From positions 1 to 40,832 of IMG/VR virus record IMGVR_UViG_3300038660_000044: DNA of 40,832 nt; one strand, given 5' to 3'. Under the pieces are notes generated by a model, which worked only from the letters and a program-made list of their open reading frames with translations, did no database searches and was not told the DNA's origin. The translations under genes and the position numbers were made by a program. This document shows, piece by piece, positions 1 to 8,495 of this stretch (within the stretch, counting starts at the first letter, position 1; every line of letters begins with the position of its first letter). Source of the stretch: a virus.

Positions 1-127
1 CGCGCGTCCCCGGCTCTACCGTGACCATCGAAAGCGGGTCGATGATGTCCGTAAAATCAACAACTGATTGGCGCTGGAAGATGACAACTTCGTCTTCAGG
101 GTTAATCACCCTCACCGCGACATGAGA
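1..127. repeat. 127-bp terminal direct repeat (left copy)
   Basis: Bases 1-127 are identical to 40706-40832. A reading frame on the minus strand (304 codons) runs without interruption when the two copies are merged. This shows that the sequence is a circular assembly or a unit with terminal redundancy. The odd length of 127 is a common assembly overlap, so it is more likely an assembly trace than a biological end. Confidence 0.95.
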
Positions 128-469
128 CGCTTTCACGCCGATTACACCAACTGCTCTAATAAGCACTTCCGGGGCCAGCGTATACTGAATGCCGCCTGTT
201 TTGGTGACAGGCGCGGAAAGCACCCCATCGAACGCCCTCCAAGGATTTGTCGCCATGACGGGAACCCAAAACGTGGATGCCACTTCATCCGGCGCGTTTC
301 CAAGGTTGGACCCTTGCACGCTTTCATAGACCATCTTTTTTGCGGAAAGGATCACACGATCACGATCCGCGTAGGTGGTCAGATTGTCCCATTCAGGCGC
401 GTCATTTTCCGGCGCATTTGTTGAAATTAGAACTTCACTCGTAACTTTTATCGGCGGAATTACTTTCAT
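1..469 (-). CDS. distal tail / receptor-binding protein, N-terminal part (continues at 40832)
   Basis: ATG at 469 overlaps the tape measure stop as ATGA. The frame runs to base 2 and continues across the circular join at 40832 to a stop at 40260, giving a 304-residue protein whose residues 1-156 lie here. Residues about 27-75 have the pattern W-x5-Y-(x)n-V-x6-YES-(x)5-GN-P-(x)n-FW, which resembles the small carbohydrate-binding-like modules of tail tip and fibre proteins. The position directly after the tape measure fits a distal tail or baseplate component. I do not recognise a named family with certainty. Confidence 0.75.
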   Translation of the reverse strand, partial: MKVIPPIKVTSEVLISTNAPENDAPEWDNLTTYADRDRVILSAKKMVYESVQGSNLGNAPDEVASTFWVPVMATNPWRAFDGVLSAPVTKTGGIQYTLAPEVLIRAVGVIGVKASHVAVRVINPEDEVVIFQRQSVVDFTDIIDPLSMVTVEPGTR

Positions 470-3400
470 TCGCGGGCCTCCGGCAATCCATCGATGTCAA
501 ATTTCTCTAGAACCTTTGCGCTTCTGCGTGTCTCAGAAATCACCGAACGCCCGATCTCTCGATCTTGCTGGCGAATCGCACGGATCTCTGCAAGGACATC
601 ACGCAAGAGGGCTTCACTGGTTCCGCTCTGATCGCTTGGGCGATCCACCATGCGCTTTGACAGATCATGTGGGATCACATCCGTTCCGTTTGGCAGACGC
701 ACAATCTCGCCACCCACGCCATCGTGGATACGAGCAAGACCGCCAGCAAAGTTTGAAACACCGCCCGCAAAGGATGGAACGCCCTGCGTCTTGAGCCACT
801 CCGTCCAACCCGCATTTACCGATGCAGACCCGGCATTGCCTGCGGAAAGCCAAAGCATCTCGTCCGACGCAATCGCCCCCATCTGTCGAAGCGCGCTCTC
901 GACATCGGTGCGCAGTTTGTTGGTACCTTTGGCCGCGCCGCTGGCCCACTTCAGCGAAACATCCAAGGCTTTGGACAACTCGTACAGGTCCGAGAAACTT
1001 GCCTCGAACGCACCGCTGCCCTGCCAGCCCGTAGAACTGGTAAAGGTCGCGTCTGCGTTGAAGCTGGTCCCGTCCAACGCGGCATTGACCGACCTCAGCT
1101 TGGTATCCGCGACCAATGCTGCCGCAAGACTATCGGACGCTGCCGCCCCATCAGCCGCCGACTTCGCAACCGCTGCTGACAGGTCCGCAAGGCTGGTGCG
1201 AAGATCCGATATGGGTGCGTTGATGTTCGTAAAGGTCGTATTGCCAAACCACGTCGAGAACCCGCCCGATGGATCGAATCGAAACGATCCGCCAAGGGTG
1301 ACGGTGCCGTTTGCAGTGCCGGTAACTGCGTTGAGCAGTGCAAGCTGTTGTGTGGACAGGCGAGACGTATCAACCGCTCCGGTGAAGGTCTTGAGCACCG
1401 CCTCGTTACCCATGCGAAACAGGTCCCACTTGTCGGCAGTCATGTCGCGGAACCAAAGCACGCCCGCAACATTCTTTTCGTAAGCCTCGTTTCGCATGTG
1501 GAACAAACGCCAGTCTTCGACGCTCATGTCTTTGAACCAGACATTGCCGATGATGCCTTTGGTGATCTGGCTGGCCTGCATTTCGAGTAACGCACGCTGC
1601 TCTGGTGTCAGGCTGGCACCATAGGCACCAAGGATCGTGACTACACGCAGCGCGCTGGTGTTGCCCTGCAAAACAATAACCTTCATGGCATCGCTCACAC
1701 TGGACGCCAGTACCGCGTTTACGTTGAGCGCAAAATCCCCCTGTTGACGCAGCAAGGCGTTGCGCGCCCATGTCGGTATGTCAGCGGCAAGCGAGGCTTG
1801 GATAGACGCAGAGTAAATACCAGCATCCCCAAATACGATCTTGCGCACTTCGTCGCTTACGGACGGGGCCAGAGACGCCTGCACAGCCACATTGTAGAGG
1901 CCAACGCCACGCAGCGCCAACTGCATCGCGGTCGCATCGACATTCGACCCCAGCGCCACGTTTACAGTACGGGACAGCTCCGACGCCCCCGCAAGGGCAA
2001 TCCGGCGCGTCTCTGCATCCAGTGTCGCACCCGTCAGCAGGTTAATGGTCTTGTCCAACTCACTTACGCGGGTGACAGCCATCCATCGGGTGTCTTTGTC
2101 GATCGTGTTCTCAGCCACGAACTTGAGCGTGCTGATATGCTCAGACGATCCCGTTAACGCCAGCCACCGCAGATCGGGCGTCAGGTTGGGCGCACGCACG
2201 ATGTAGTCAATCGTGGCCGTGATGCCCGTGGCTGTGTTTGCTAGAAGATCGCGGATGGGTTCTGGAATATCGGCGGTCGCCACCAGATCTACAGCCACAT
2301 TCAGACGCTCCTTCAGGAACGCATAGTTGATCATTTCCGCAGCTTTGATTGCGCCTTCCAGCGCGCCCAGCTGGCCGTTCAGCCCGTCTATGTCGGACGG
2401 GGATAGCGGGTTGCCGCTGTTGATCGCGTCCCGCACGTTGCCCAGTAGATCAACCTGATGACCCAGTAGACCGGCAATCACGTCATGCCGCGCACCCTCA
2501 ACGTCAGATACGCCTGATACCAACTGCAAGTCGGACAGGACACGCGCCTCGGCACGGGCAACTTCAAGCGACGTGCGCGCGGTGGCCTTCGTGTTGTCCA
2601 GCAACGTCCGCGCTGCCGCCGTCAGATCGCCTGCCGCCTCGTTGTCGCCACCGATGGCAGAGGCCAGAAGCGTCTGGAACCGCATTTCAGAGAACGCGCG
2701 CGCCCGCGATCCAGACACAAGCGCCGATGCTGTCCCGCGCATATCAGCAATGAGGTCGCGCAAGGTCTGGCTGGTGCGATACCACAGCGCCGCCGCCTGC
2801 TCATTGGCCTGCATCGCTGTACTGGTATCGCCGATCATGGCGTCGATCTGTGTAGAAATCACGCCAGCCATCTGAGCAATCTCTGCCGTGAAGCTGGCGA
2901 CCGATGGCAGCACAGCATCGAGCGCGCCCGCCAAAGACAGAAGCGACACGTACATCGCCCGCCCGCTCTCTGTGGTCACGTCCACTGCCTCAACCATTGC
3001 GCGGAATTGTGTGCGTGATGCGGGCATTGCCACGTTCAGCGCCGCAAACTGTTCTGCGATCTGCCTGTGTGCTGTAGTGAACCTCTCTGCATCGCTGTAG
3101 AAGCCTTGATAATATGCGTTACTGATCGCTGTGAGGTTATCTAGACCGCCCGCAAGATCAGCGATTTCGGCCGCAGCGCGTCCGCTTGTAAGTGACAATT
3201 CTAGCGTGTCGCGCCCCAGTGTGTCAAATGTTTGGTTCAGTAGCACCAGAGAGTTGGCAAGCGCGGTCAGCTCTTCAAACATTCCGCTGTTATCAAACGT
3301 CGTGATTTCGCCCAGTGGTATTCCCAAAACTCTGACCGCAGCTTCTTTCACCTCGGTGCCTACGCCAAGGATCATAGCTGCCATTTCGTCTCCAAGACCT

Positions 3401-6309
3401 TCAAGCGCATCGGCAACGGCTTGCTGTTTCGCCGCCTCATCTAGACCTTTGAGGGAGATGCTAAAGTCATGGGTGAACCCGTCAAAAGCATCAGCCGCAA
3501 AACCAAGCTGTGCCGCCGCCGCGACCACGCTACCCTGTACTGCATCTGTCGCTGCAATAAGAGGCTGAGCATCTCTTTCAGACAGATCCGAAAAGCTGGT
3601 GCGAACCTTCTTCGACAAGCCCCAAAACTTCTTCTTCTCCAGCGTCTGGAACGACTGCACAAGCGTGTCCATGCCATCGACGGTAAACCGCAGGCCCGCG
3701 TCCAGCTCTTTGGTTTTGCTCTTAAAGAAGCTGAACACCGCTGCGACTGCCAGCAATGGGAGTGCGACCGCGCCCGCCGCTGCCGCAAAAGCCCCAATAG
3801 ACGCCGTTGCACCCGTGGTCACAGCAGACAGGTACGTGCCCGCTGCCGCAAACCCGCCACCACCACCGAAGGCTGTCAAAAGGCCGCTCGCACCAGATGC
3901 AAACGACGCACCGATACCGCCAAGGCCCAGCAAGTTGCCCGCGCCCCCCATAGCGCCGCCCGCTGGCGCGCCTGCTACCTGACCCGCTGCCGCCTGTCCC
4001 GCGCTCACAGACCCGCCTGCCAACGCCAGCTTGATCGGGTTCGCAATTGCCGTGGCAATCATCTGCTTGATCATGTTTTTGAAGCTGTCCAGCAGATCGC
4101 CAAAGTTGCGCATCCCGCCCGCCACGAAGTCCCCGATTGCATCGCCAATACCAGAGATAAGCGGGTCGCTGTTTGCAAATTCTTCGTTGAGGTCTTTGAC
4201 GGCTTTTTCGTATGCGCCATCGGTCAACTTAGATGTACCGTTACCGACCAGCAACTCGTCAAGCCTCGCCAATTCGGCGTTGTACTTCTTGATAGGGTCG
4301 GCGTCGAACTCTAGGCGCTCGATTTCGTCGGCCATCTTGTCGAGTTCTTTGGCCGCGTCTTTGGTCGCTTTAGACAGGCCACCGCCTCCACCACCGCCGC
4401 CGCCGCCAAGCGATTTTGACAATTCGTCAGCTAGTTCTTTTGCGGTCTTAGCCGCCTTTGAAGTCCTGTCAGTCTCAAGTGTGACGGTCGGCAGCGTCAT
4501 AACGATCTCTTCGGACGCTAGTTTGCGATCACGGATAGCGGTGGCCAGTGCCTTCTCCGCTGCGGTTTGGGCTTCTATCGCCTCACGTACTAGGCGCTCA
4601 TTGCCCAGTATTGCGCCCCTGCGAGAACGCCCGCCGCCCGCCACAGCTTCAGCCTCGCCCAGCATAGCCCTACGCTTCGCCAGCTCTGCCGTAGCAGCCT
4701 CATATGCGCTGTCAGCCAGCTTCACGTTGTTGTTCGCCAATGCGATCACAGCGGCGCTGGAGGCTGGCTCTGCCAAAGTCACTGCGTCCAGCGCGTCCGC
4801 TAAGGCTTGGGTCCCTTCCTCAGCGTCATAAGCTGCTGTCCCTGCTGTCCCTGCATTGTCTCCGAACAAAAGAAACGCACCAGCCGCAGCGCCAAGCAAT
4901 CCAAAGACAATACCAATAGGACCGCCAAGCGCGATCAGCGCAACGCGCGCCGCCGTGGCCGCTGCTGTCATTACACCTGTAGCAACGCCTGCCGCAGTAA
5001 TACCCGCCGCGTAGGTGGCAAGTGCAGCAACAGCACGCGGAATAGCGGTGGCCGCTATGGCTGTTAATGCCACGGCCAGAACATCACTATTGTCCGCCAA
5101 GAACGAAACAGCTTGTGCCGCCGCCTCGAAAGCTGGCACGATCACCGCAATCAGCGCGTTCCCAAGGCTAAGAGCCACGTTCTGCGCTTGCGCAACAACG
5201 ACGTTCCACCGCTGGTTTAGGCTTTCTGACATTTTTATATAGGCTTCGTCTGTCGCGCCCGCCTTGTTTCCCATGTCCTCTAGGATGTTTGAGAATGTCC
5301 CGCCTGCACCGCCTGCAAATGCCAGCACCGCCCCCAACGCCTCAACGGACCCGAAAAGCTGCGCCATCGCCTCTTGGTTTCCGCCCGTTTTGGCAATCAC
5401 ATCCTCTAGGAACCCTGACAACCCGTTGGCCTTGATAGCCTGAACATCGAACTGGATACCAAGTGCTGCAGCCGCGTCCGTCGCTTCCTTTGTCGGCTTC
5501 AGCACGGACGCAAGAACCTGCCGCAACCCTGTGGTTGCAGCCGATGTTGAAAGGCCCTGTGTGGTGAGCGCCGCGATGCCTGCCGTGACCTCATCGAAGG
5601 ACACGCCAACAGATGACGCGATGGGCACGATCTGCCCCAAGTTTCCGGCCAATTCGCCGATGGTCGTCTTGCCTGCCCGCATGGCGACGAACATTGCGTC
5701 AGAGGCTTCTGCCGCACTCAACACATCCGGCCCATACGCGTTCATTGCAGTCGTCAGGGCGTCAACGCCTGTCGTCACATCAGTGACACCGCCGACCGCA
5801 AGTTTGTTCGCTTGGTCCAGCACGGTAGTCGCCCCAGCCACGCCATCTGCTCCCGCTGAAAGGGCTTGATAAAATGCTTTGACCTGCGCGGTGGCGCTAC
5901 CGCCAAACTCACCAGACATTGATTTCGCAGCAGCCTCGATTTCTTTTAGCTGCTGCGGAGTACCTTCGATCAGTGTTGAGGTTTCAGCCATAGCTGCATT
6001 AAAGCTGCGCGCCATCGTTACCGAAGCGCCGATTGCCTGCATGGAAACGAAAGCGCCCGCAAGCCCGACAAGAACCCGCGTAGCTGCGACTGCGGCCCCT
6101 TGCGCGGCGCTTGTCGCCTTACCGAAACGATCAACCTGTGGCGCGGCCCGTCCGGCACTGTCGCCAGCCTTCTTGAAACCCTTTTCGGTGCCGCCAACGG
6201 CTTTTTCCGTCTGCGCGCCCGCCTTAGTGGTGGCTTCGAGCGCGTCCTTACCTTTGAGCAGGCCGCGCGTGTCGGCACCAAGGATCAGATCGGCAAAATT
6301 CTGGCTCAT
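466..6309 (-). CDS. tail tape measure protein
   Basis: This 1947-residue protein sets tail length and is expected to be ejected into the host envelope. Residues about 85-330 resemble the TP901-type tape measure core. A hydrophobic stretch of several likely membrane segments follows (about 380-480). A run of ten glycines (about residues 633-642) precedes a helical segment. A second hydrophobic Gly/Ala-rich block lies near 750-860. Residues about 1343-1676 are twelve degenerate ~28-residue repeats (separate entry). The C-terminus is polar. ATG at 6309 has an AGGA-type ribosome site about 9 bases upstream. The stop overlaps the next gene as ATGA. It is by far the longest gene and lies after the G/GT pair, the standard position. 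Confidence 0.96.
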   Translation of the reverse strand: MSQNFADLILGADTRGLLKGKDALEATTKAGAQTEKAVGGTEKGFKKAGDSAGRAAPQVDRFGKATSAAQGAAVAATRVLVGLAGAFVSMQAIGASVTMARSFNAAMAETSTLIEGTPQQLKEIEAAAKSMSGEFGGSATAQVKAFYQALSAGADGVAGATTVLDQANKLAVGGVTDVTTGVDALTTAMNAYGPDVLSAAEASDAMFVAMRAGKTTIGELAGNLGQIVPIASSVGVSFDEVTAGIAALTTQGLSTSAATTGLRQVLASVLKPTKEATDAAAALGIQFDVQAIKANGLSGFLEDVIAKTGGNQEAMAQLFGSVEALGAVLAFAGGAGGTFSNILEDMGNKAGATDEAYIKMSESLNQRWNVVVAQAQNVALSLGNALIAVIVPAFEAAAQAVSFLADNSDVLAVALTAIAATAIPRAVAALATYAAGITAAGVATGVMTAAATAARVALIALGGPIGIVFGLLGAAAGAFLLFGDNAGTAGTAAYDAEEGTQALADALDAVTLAEPASSAAVIALANNNVKLADSAYEAATAELAKRRAMLGEAEAVAGGGRSRRGAILGNERLVREAIEAQTAAEKALATAIRDRKLASEEIVMTLPTVTLETDRTSKAAKTAKELADELSKSLGGGGGGGGGGLSKATKDAAKELDKMADEIERLEFDADPIKKYNAELARLDELLVGNGTSKLTDGAYEKAVKDLNEEFANSDPLISGIGDAIGDFVAGGMRNFGDLLDSFKNMIKQMIATAIANPIKLALAGGSVSAGQAAAGQVAGAPAGGAMGGAGNLLGLGGIGASFASGASGLLTAFGGGGGFAAAGTYLSAVTTGATASIGAFAAAAGAVALPLLAVAAVFSFFKSKTKELDAGLRFTVDGMDTLVQSFQTLEKKKFWGLSKKVRTSFSDLSERDAQPLIAATDAVQGSVVAAAAQLGFAADAFDGFTHDFSISLKGLDEAAKQQAVADALEGLGDEMAAMILGVGTEVKEAAVRVLGIPLGEITTFDNSGMFEELTALANSLVLLNQTFDTLGRDTLELSLTSGRAAAEIADLAGGLDNLTAISNAYYQGFYSDAERFTTAHRQIAEQFAALNVAMPASRTQFRAMVEAVDVTTESGRAMYVSLLSLAGALDAVLPSVASFTAEIAQMAGVISTQIDAMIGDTSTAMQANEQAAALWYRTSQTLRDLIADMRGTASALVSGSRARAFSEMRFQTLLASAIGGDNEAAGDLTAAARTLLDNTKATARTSLEVARAEARVLSDLQLVSGVSDVEGARHDVIAGLLGHQVDLLGNVRDAINSGNPLSPSDIDGLNGQLGALEGAIKAAEMINYAFLKERLNVAVDLVATADIPEPIRDLLANTATGITATIDYIVRAPNLTPDLRWLALTGSSEHISTLKFVAENTIDKDTRWMAVTRVSELDKTINLLTGATLDAETRRIALAGASELSRTVNVALGSNVDATAMQLALRGVGLYNVAVQASLAPSVSDEVRKIVFGDAGIYSASIQASLAADIPTWARNALLRQQGDFALNVNAVLASSVSDAMKVIVLQGNTSALRVVTILGAYGASLTPEQRALLEMQASQITKGIIGNVWFKDMSVEDWRLFHMRNEAYEKNVAGVLWFRDMTADKWDLFRMGNEAVLKTFTGAVDTSRLSTQQLALLNAVTGTANGTVTLGGSFRFDPSGGFSTWFGNTTFTNINAPISDLRTSLADLSAAVAKSAADGAAASDSLAAALVADTKLRSVNAALDGTSFNADATFTSSTGWQGSGAFEASFSDLYELSKALDVSLKWASGAAKGTNKLRTDVESALRQMGAIASDEMLWLSAGNAGSASVNAGWTEWLKTQGVPSFAGGVSNFAGGLARIHDGVGGEIVRLPNGTDVIPHDLSKRMVDRPSDQSGTSEALLRDVLAEIRAIRQQDREIGRSVISETRRSAKVLEKFDIDGLPEARE
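1279..2283 (-). repeat. twelve ~28-residue repeats in the tape measure C-terminal third
   Basis: Residues about 1343-1676 divide into twelve consecutive units of 26-29 residues. A typical unit starts with a hydrophobic residue, a short acidic turn, then an R/W-x-x-A-L helix, a small turn (G-x-S-E), and a strand-like T-V/I-N-x-x-L segment. Example cores are 'LTPDLRWLALTGSSE', 'IDKDTRWMAVTRVSE' and 'LDAETRRIALAGASE'. Two late units share 'WF[KR]DM[ST]'. Nucleotide identity between units is low, so the array is old and maintained at protein level. Confidence 0.85.
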
Positions 6310-6344
6310 TTAATCTAATCCTAGCTTTTACATTCTGCTGATTA

Positions 6345-6366
6345 GACGCCCCGCTAACGGGACGCC
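6345..6366 (-). other. RNA hairpin enclosing the GT stop codon
   Basis: On the minus strand a 9-bp stem (GGCGTCCCG with CGGGGCGTC, two G-U pairs) closes a 4-nt loop that contains the TAG stop of the GT frame. The G-U pairs exist only in the minus-strand RNA, which is the coding strand. There is no U-tract, so it is not an intrinsic terminator. It may separate chaperone and tape measure expression. Confidence 0.45.
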
Positions 6367-6719
6367 TTTGGCCTATCTACCGGAGCAATCGCCAGCGCGT
6401 TGACGCCGCTTTCGCGCTCGGCATGGTAGCCTTTGAACATCTCAGCCAAGATGCTGGTATCGTCCTCATCCAGACCCTTGGCGGATGCGTAGGGCCAGAG
6501 AATATCCCAGTCGGTCGGACCTTCGGACATGCCGTTACTGCGTGTCGGGCCTAGATCGAAGAACAGCCCGACTAGATATTCCTCTGCGTCCAGATCCGGC
6601 AAGCCGAAGTCTGTCACGCCAGCATCGGACCATTGCGCCATGCGCGTTTTCTCTTGGTCCTTCGGTCTGGCGTGCAGGTAGCCGATCTGTCTGGCGTAGA
6701 GCTTTAACCCTTCGGCCCG
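6354..6719 (-). CDS. tail assembly chaperone T-domain, expressed by -1 frameshift (gpGT-like)
   Basis: This is the frameshift extension of the upstream chaperone. An internal ATG at 6641 would give only 95 residues. The same frame is open back to the slippery heptamer at 6719-6725, which lies near the end of the 169-residue G frame. A -1 slip there adds 121 residues and gives a fusion of about 286 residues. This matches lambda gpG/gpGT, where the T part recruits tail tube protein to the tape measure. I see no strong reason to think the internal ATG is used on its own. Confidence 0.85.
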   Translation of the reverse strand, partial: RAEGLKLYARQIGYLHARPKDQEKTRMAQWSDAGVTDFGLPDLDAEEYLVGLFFDLGPTRSNGMSEGPTDWDILWPYASAKGLDEDDTSILAEMFKGYHAERESGVNALAIAPVDRPKASR

Positions 6720-7213
6720 TTTCCCAAGCGATTAGCCTGCGTTCCTGCAAACTCGCCGATTTGCTTTGCAAAAGGGTTGTTTTTCATTTCGAACACAGGC
6801 GAACCGTCTTTGTCTGTAACTTGCTCGCCGTCTGCATCCTCTTTGACGCCCATTTCGGGGAACGTCAGGTCAAGGAACCACATCGCGTCATCAGCAGTCG
6901 CGGGCTTTGTACCGTTCATCACGTTCTCAAAGCCGACAATGAAAGGTGCAGCGCCTTCGCAAAGCTGCATATGAACATCCTCCATTACGCGCGCCTCGTC
7001 GTCATCCTTGTCGCCCTTTGCCTTTTTGCTCATCATCGCGGCTTTTTGCTTGGCACGCATTGCGGCCTGAACCGACTTCGAAGCGGTGCCGCGCACGATC
7101 ACCTTGCACGGTTTATCGCCGTCCATCATCGGATCACCTGTCCACGGGTCCATGATCTGCATTGCAGATCCAGCTTCGGCATAGGCACGGGCGTTAAATT
7201 TGTTGAAATCCAT
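6704..7213 (-). CDS. tail assembly chaperone (gpG-like)
   Basis: This 169-residue soluble, charged protein lies between the tail tube gene and the tape measure, the invariant position of tail assembly chaperones. These bind the tape measure during tail assembly and are absent from the virion. The C-terminal codons contain the heptamer G GGA AAC in the correct reading phase (TTG GGA AAC), five codons before the stop. The middle of the protein has a Lys-rich and Asp-rich stretch (about residues 55-75). Start ATG at 7213. Confidence 0.88.
   Translation of the reverse strand: MDFNKFNARAYAEAGSAMQIMDPWTGDPMMDGDKPCKVIVRGTASKSVQAAMRAKQKAAMMSKKAKGDKDDDEARVMEDVHMQLCEGAAPFIVGFENVMNGTKPATADDAMWFLDLTFPEMGVKEDADGEQVTDKDGSPVFEMKNNPFAKQIGEFAGTQANRLGNGPKG
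6719..6725 (-). promoter_or_regulatory. programmed -1 ribosomal frameshift slippery site GGGAAAC
   Basis: The minus strand reads G GGA AAC in the zero frame of the chaperone, matching the X XXY YYZ rule and differing by one base from lambda's GGGAAAG. After a -1 slip the codons CGG GCC GAA follow, and the frame stays open to the stop at 6354. The zero frame ends at 6704, a few codons downstream. Confidence 0.9.
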
Positions 7214-7295
7214 TGTGTTTGTCCTTGGGGTTCTGGTTCATTGCGGGGTGCGACGGTAGAACCATCCGCGCCGCACCCCTAGCCGCCGTAGCGGA

Positions 7296-7781
7296 TTAAG
7301 CTGGCTCTGCCGCCTTCACGGTCAGGTCGTTCTGCTTAAAATTATAAACAGCGCCTTCGTAGCTGGAATCAGTTGCCTGATTTTCCTGATACGAGTGAAC
7401 ATAGCCCGCTGCGTATTCCACCGGATCGCCGGACACCAATGCTTGAGCCGCGCCGGAACCTGTGCCGATCTTGACTGCGCAAGCGCCGCTTGGCCCGTCG
7501 CACAGCGTCTTGAACGCGGCCTGACCTGTCGCCAGTTCGCTGCCGTCGATGCGGAACGAGCCTTGGCTGTCAACGCCGGATGCTGAACCCTTGGTCCCTT
7601 TCGTGAAGCCTGACTTCAGGTCGGGAATGTCGATGTTGTTGTTGGTAACACCGAATTGCGGGAGCGTTTCGGGGAACTCCAGTTCGACCCATGTCAGCGC
7701 CTCAAAGCCTGCGGCGTCGTTGGTCGCGGGGAGTGCGGTAGAGTAAAAGATGCTCTTACCGATGTTATTTCTGGTAGCCAT
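7296..7781 (-). CDS. major tail tube protein
   Basis: This 161-residue, mostly beta-type, Gly/Ser-rich protein polymerises to form the tail tube. It lies directly upstream of the tail assembly chaperone, the standard site for siphophage tube proteins. ATG at 7781 has an AAAGGG ribosome site. Features such as an N-terminal 'MATRNNIGKS' and a late 'YEGAVYNFKQNDLTV' strand fit a tail tube fold, but the call rests mainly on size and order. Confidence 0.8.
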   Translation of the reverse strand: MATRNNIGKSIFYSTALPATNDAAGFEALTWVELEFPETLPQFGVTNNNIDIPDLKSGFTKGTKGSASGVDSQGSFRIDGSELATGQAAFKTLCDGPSGACAVKIGTGSGAAQALVSGDPVEYAAGYVHSYQENQATDSSYEGAVYNFKQNDLTVKAAEPA

Positions 7782-7807
7782 GATATTGCCCTTTCATTTG
7801 GCAAAGC

Positions 7808-7840
7808 GGACAGGCCCGCCTGAGCGGGTGTTGTCTGTCC
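7808..7840 (-). other. stem-loop in the tail tube leader
   Basis: On the plus strand GGACAG at 7808 pairs with CTGTCC at 7835, and CCCGC at 7815 pairs with GCGGG at 7824 with a 4-nt loop, giving a two-level hairpin. A second GC-rich inverted repeat lies at about 7864-7892. There is no U-tract on the minus strand. It sits in the 116-bp gap before the tail tube gene and could stabilise mRNA of this abundant protein. Confidence 0.4.
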
Positions 7841-7897
7841 AGAGTTGGGGAATTGCCTACCGTTCGCCCCGTGGGGCAGCCCGCAGGCGGGGCAAAC

Positions 7898-8080
7898 TTA
7901 CTCGGCGTCGATCCAACCGATTGCGCGCCATGCGGCTGCGTCTTTTTGCAACGGGCGCGCGATTGCGCCGATTGCGCCGTTTCCGGCTTTGGTGTTTTTC
8001 AGCGTTGCGCGTTTGGGCGTTGCGGCCTTTGGCGCTTCAACAGCTTCTTGCACCGCCGGAGCGGTTTTCTTCTTTGCCAT
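7898..8080 (-). CDS. small basic protein before the tail tube, unknown
   Basis: This 60-residue protein begins at ATG 8080, chosen because a perfect AAGGAGG lies 5 bases upstream; a longer frame to 8119 lacks such a site. The N-terminal half is Lys/Ala/Pro rich and probably disordered. The C-terminus is 'AAAWRAIGWIDAE'. It lies between the tail terminator and tube genes. I do not recognise a family. Confidence 0.7.
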   Translation of the reverse strand: MAKKKTAPAVQEAVEAPKAATPKRATLKNTKAGNGAIGAIARPLQKDAAAWRAIGWIDAE

Positions 8081-8090
8081 GACGGCCTCC

Positions 8091-8495
8091 TTATGATGTT
8101 TCATAGTCAATCTGGACATCTGTTCGCCAATCCGAACCGTCGCGTATGCCCTTCAAAATGTTTGGCTCATCTATTATTGCGACCGTTCCTGCTGCGTCCG
8201 TCATGCGCAAAGCCTTCGGGAAATGCAGCGCGATACTTCCTGAAACTGTCAGCGCCAATGTGTCGAATTGGTCGAGGTCGGTAATAACCGTGACTTGAAA
8301 GAATCCCCGCGCAATTACTCCGCTTGCGCCGCCTTTGACGCCGGGATTGCGACGCGAAACACGAATAACGTCTGTCACCAAATAGGGCCGCATCATTGCC
8401 TCCGGCTTGTCTTTGTTTTCGTACAGGATCGGATATGCGGGCGTTAGGGTTTTGAGGCGGGCGCGTAGAACGCGGCTTATGTCGGTTTCTTTCAC
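8091..8495 (-). CDS. tail terminator-like protein (DUF4128 type)
   Basis: This 134-residue protein starts with 'MKETDISRVLRARL', followed by a Pro-rich segment and strands ending in 'DVQIDYETS'. This resembles the DUF4128 / lambda gpU-like family that caps the tail tube and joins it to the head. Its ATG overlaps the stop of the preceding HK97 gp10-like gene by 4 bases. Its position between the tail completion and tail tube genes supports the call. Confidence 0.75.
   Translation of the reverse strand: MKETDISRVLRARLKTLTPAYPILYENKDKPEAMMRPYLVTDVIRVSRRNPGVKGGASGVIARGFFQVTVITDLDQFDTLALTVSGSIALHFPKALRMTDAAGTVAIIDEPNILKGIRDGSDWRTDVQIDYETS

Noticed and set aside
4380-4412. Short GCC/ACC-rich repeat as a regulatory microsatellite
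   Set aside because: It encodes the poly-Gly linker of the tape measure; codons are mixed and no regulatory context exists.
3469-4831. Long plus-strand frames (281 and 266 residues) opposite the tape measure
   Set aside because: They are antisense shadows of a GC-rich gene with clear family features; compositions are Arg- or Ser/Ala-biased as expected for shadows.
7864-7892. GC-rich hairpins as a terminator between the small gene and the tail tube gene
   Set aside because: No U-tract on the coding strand, and the downstream structural genes must be transcribed through it.
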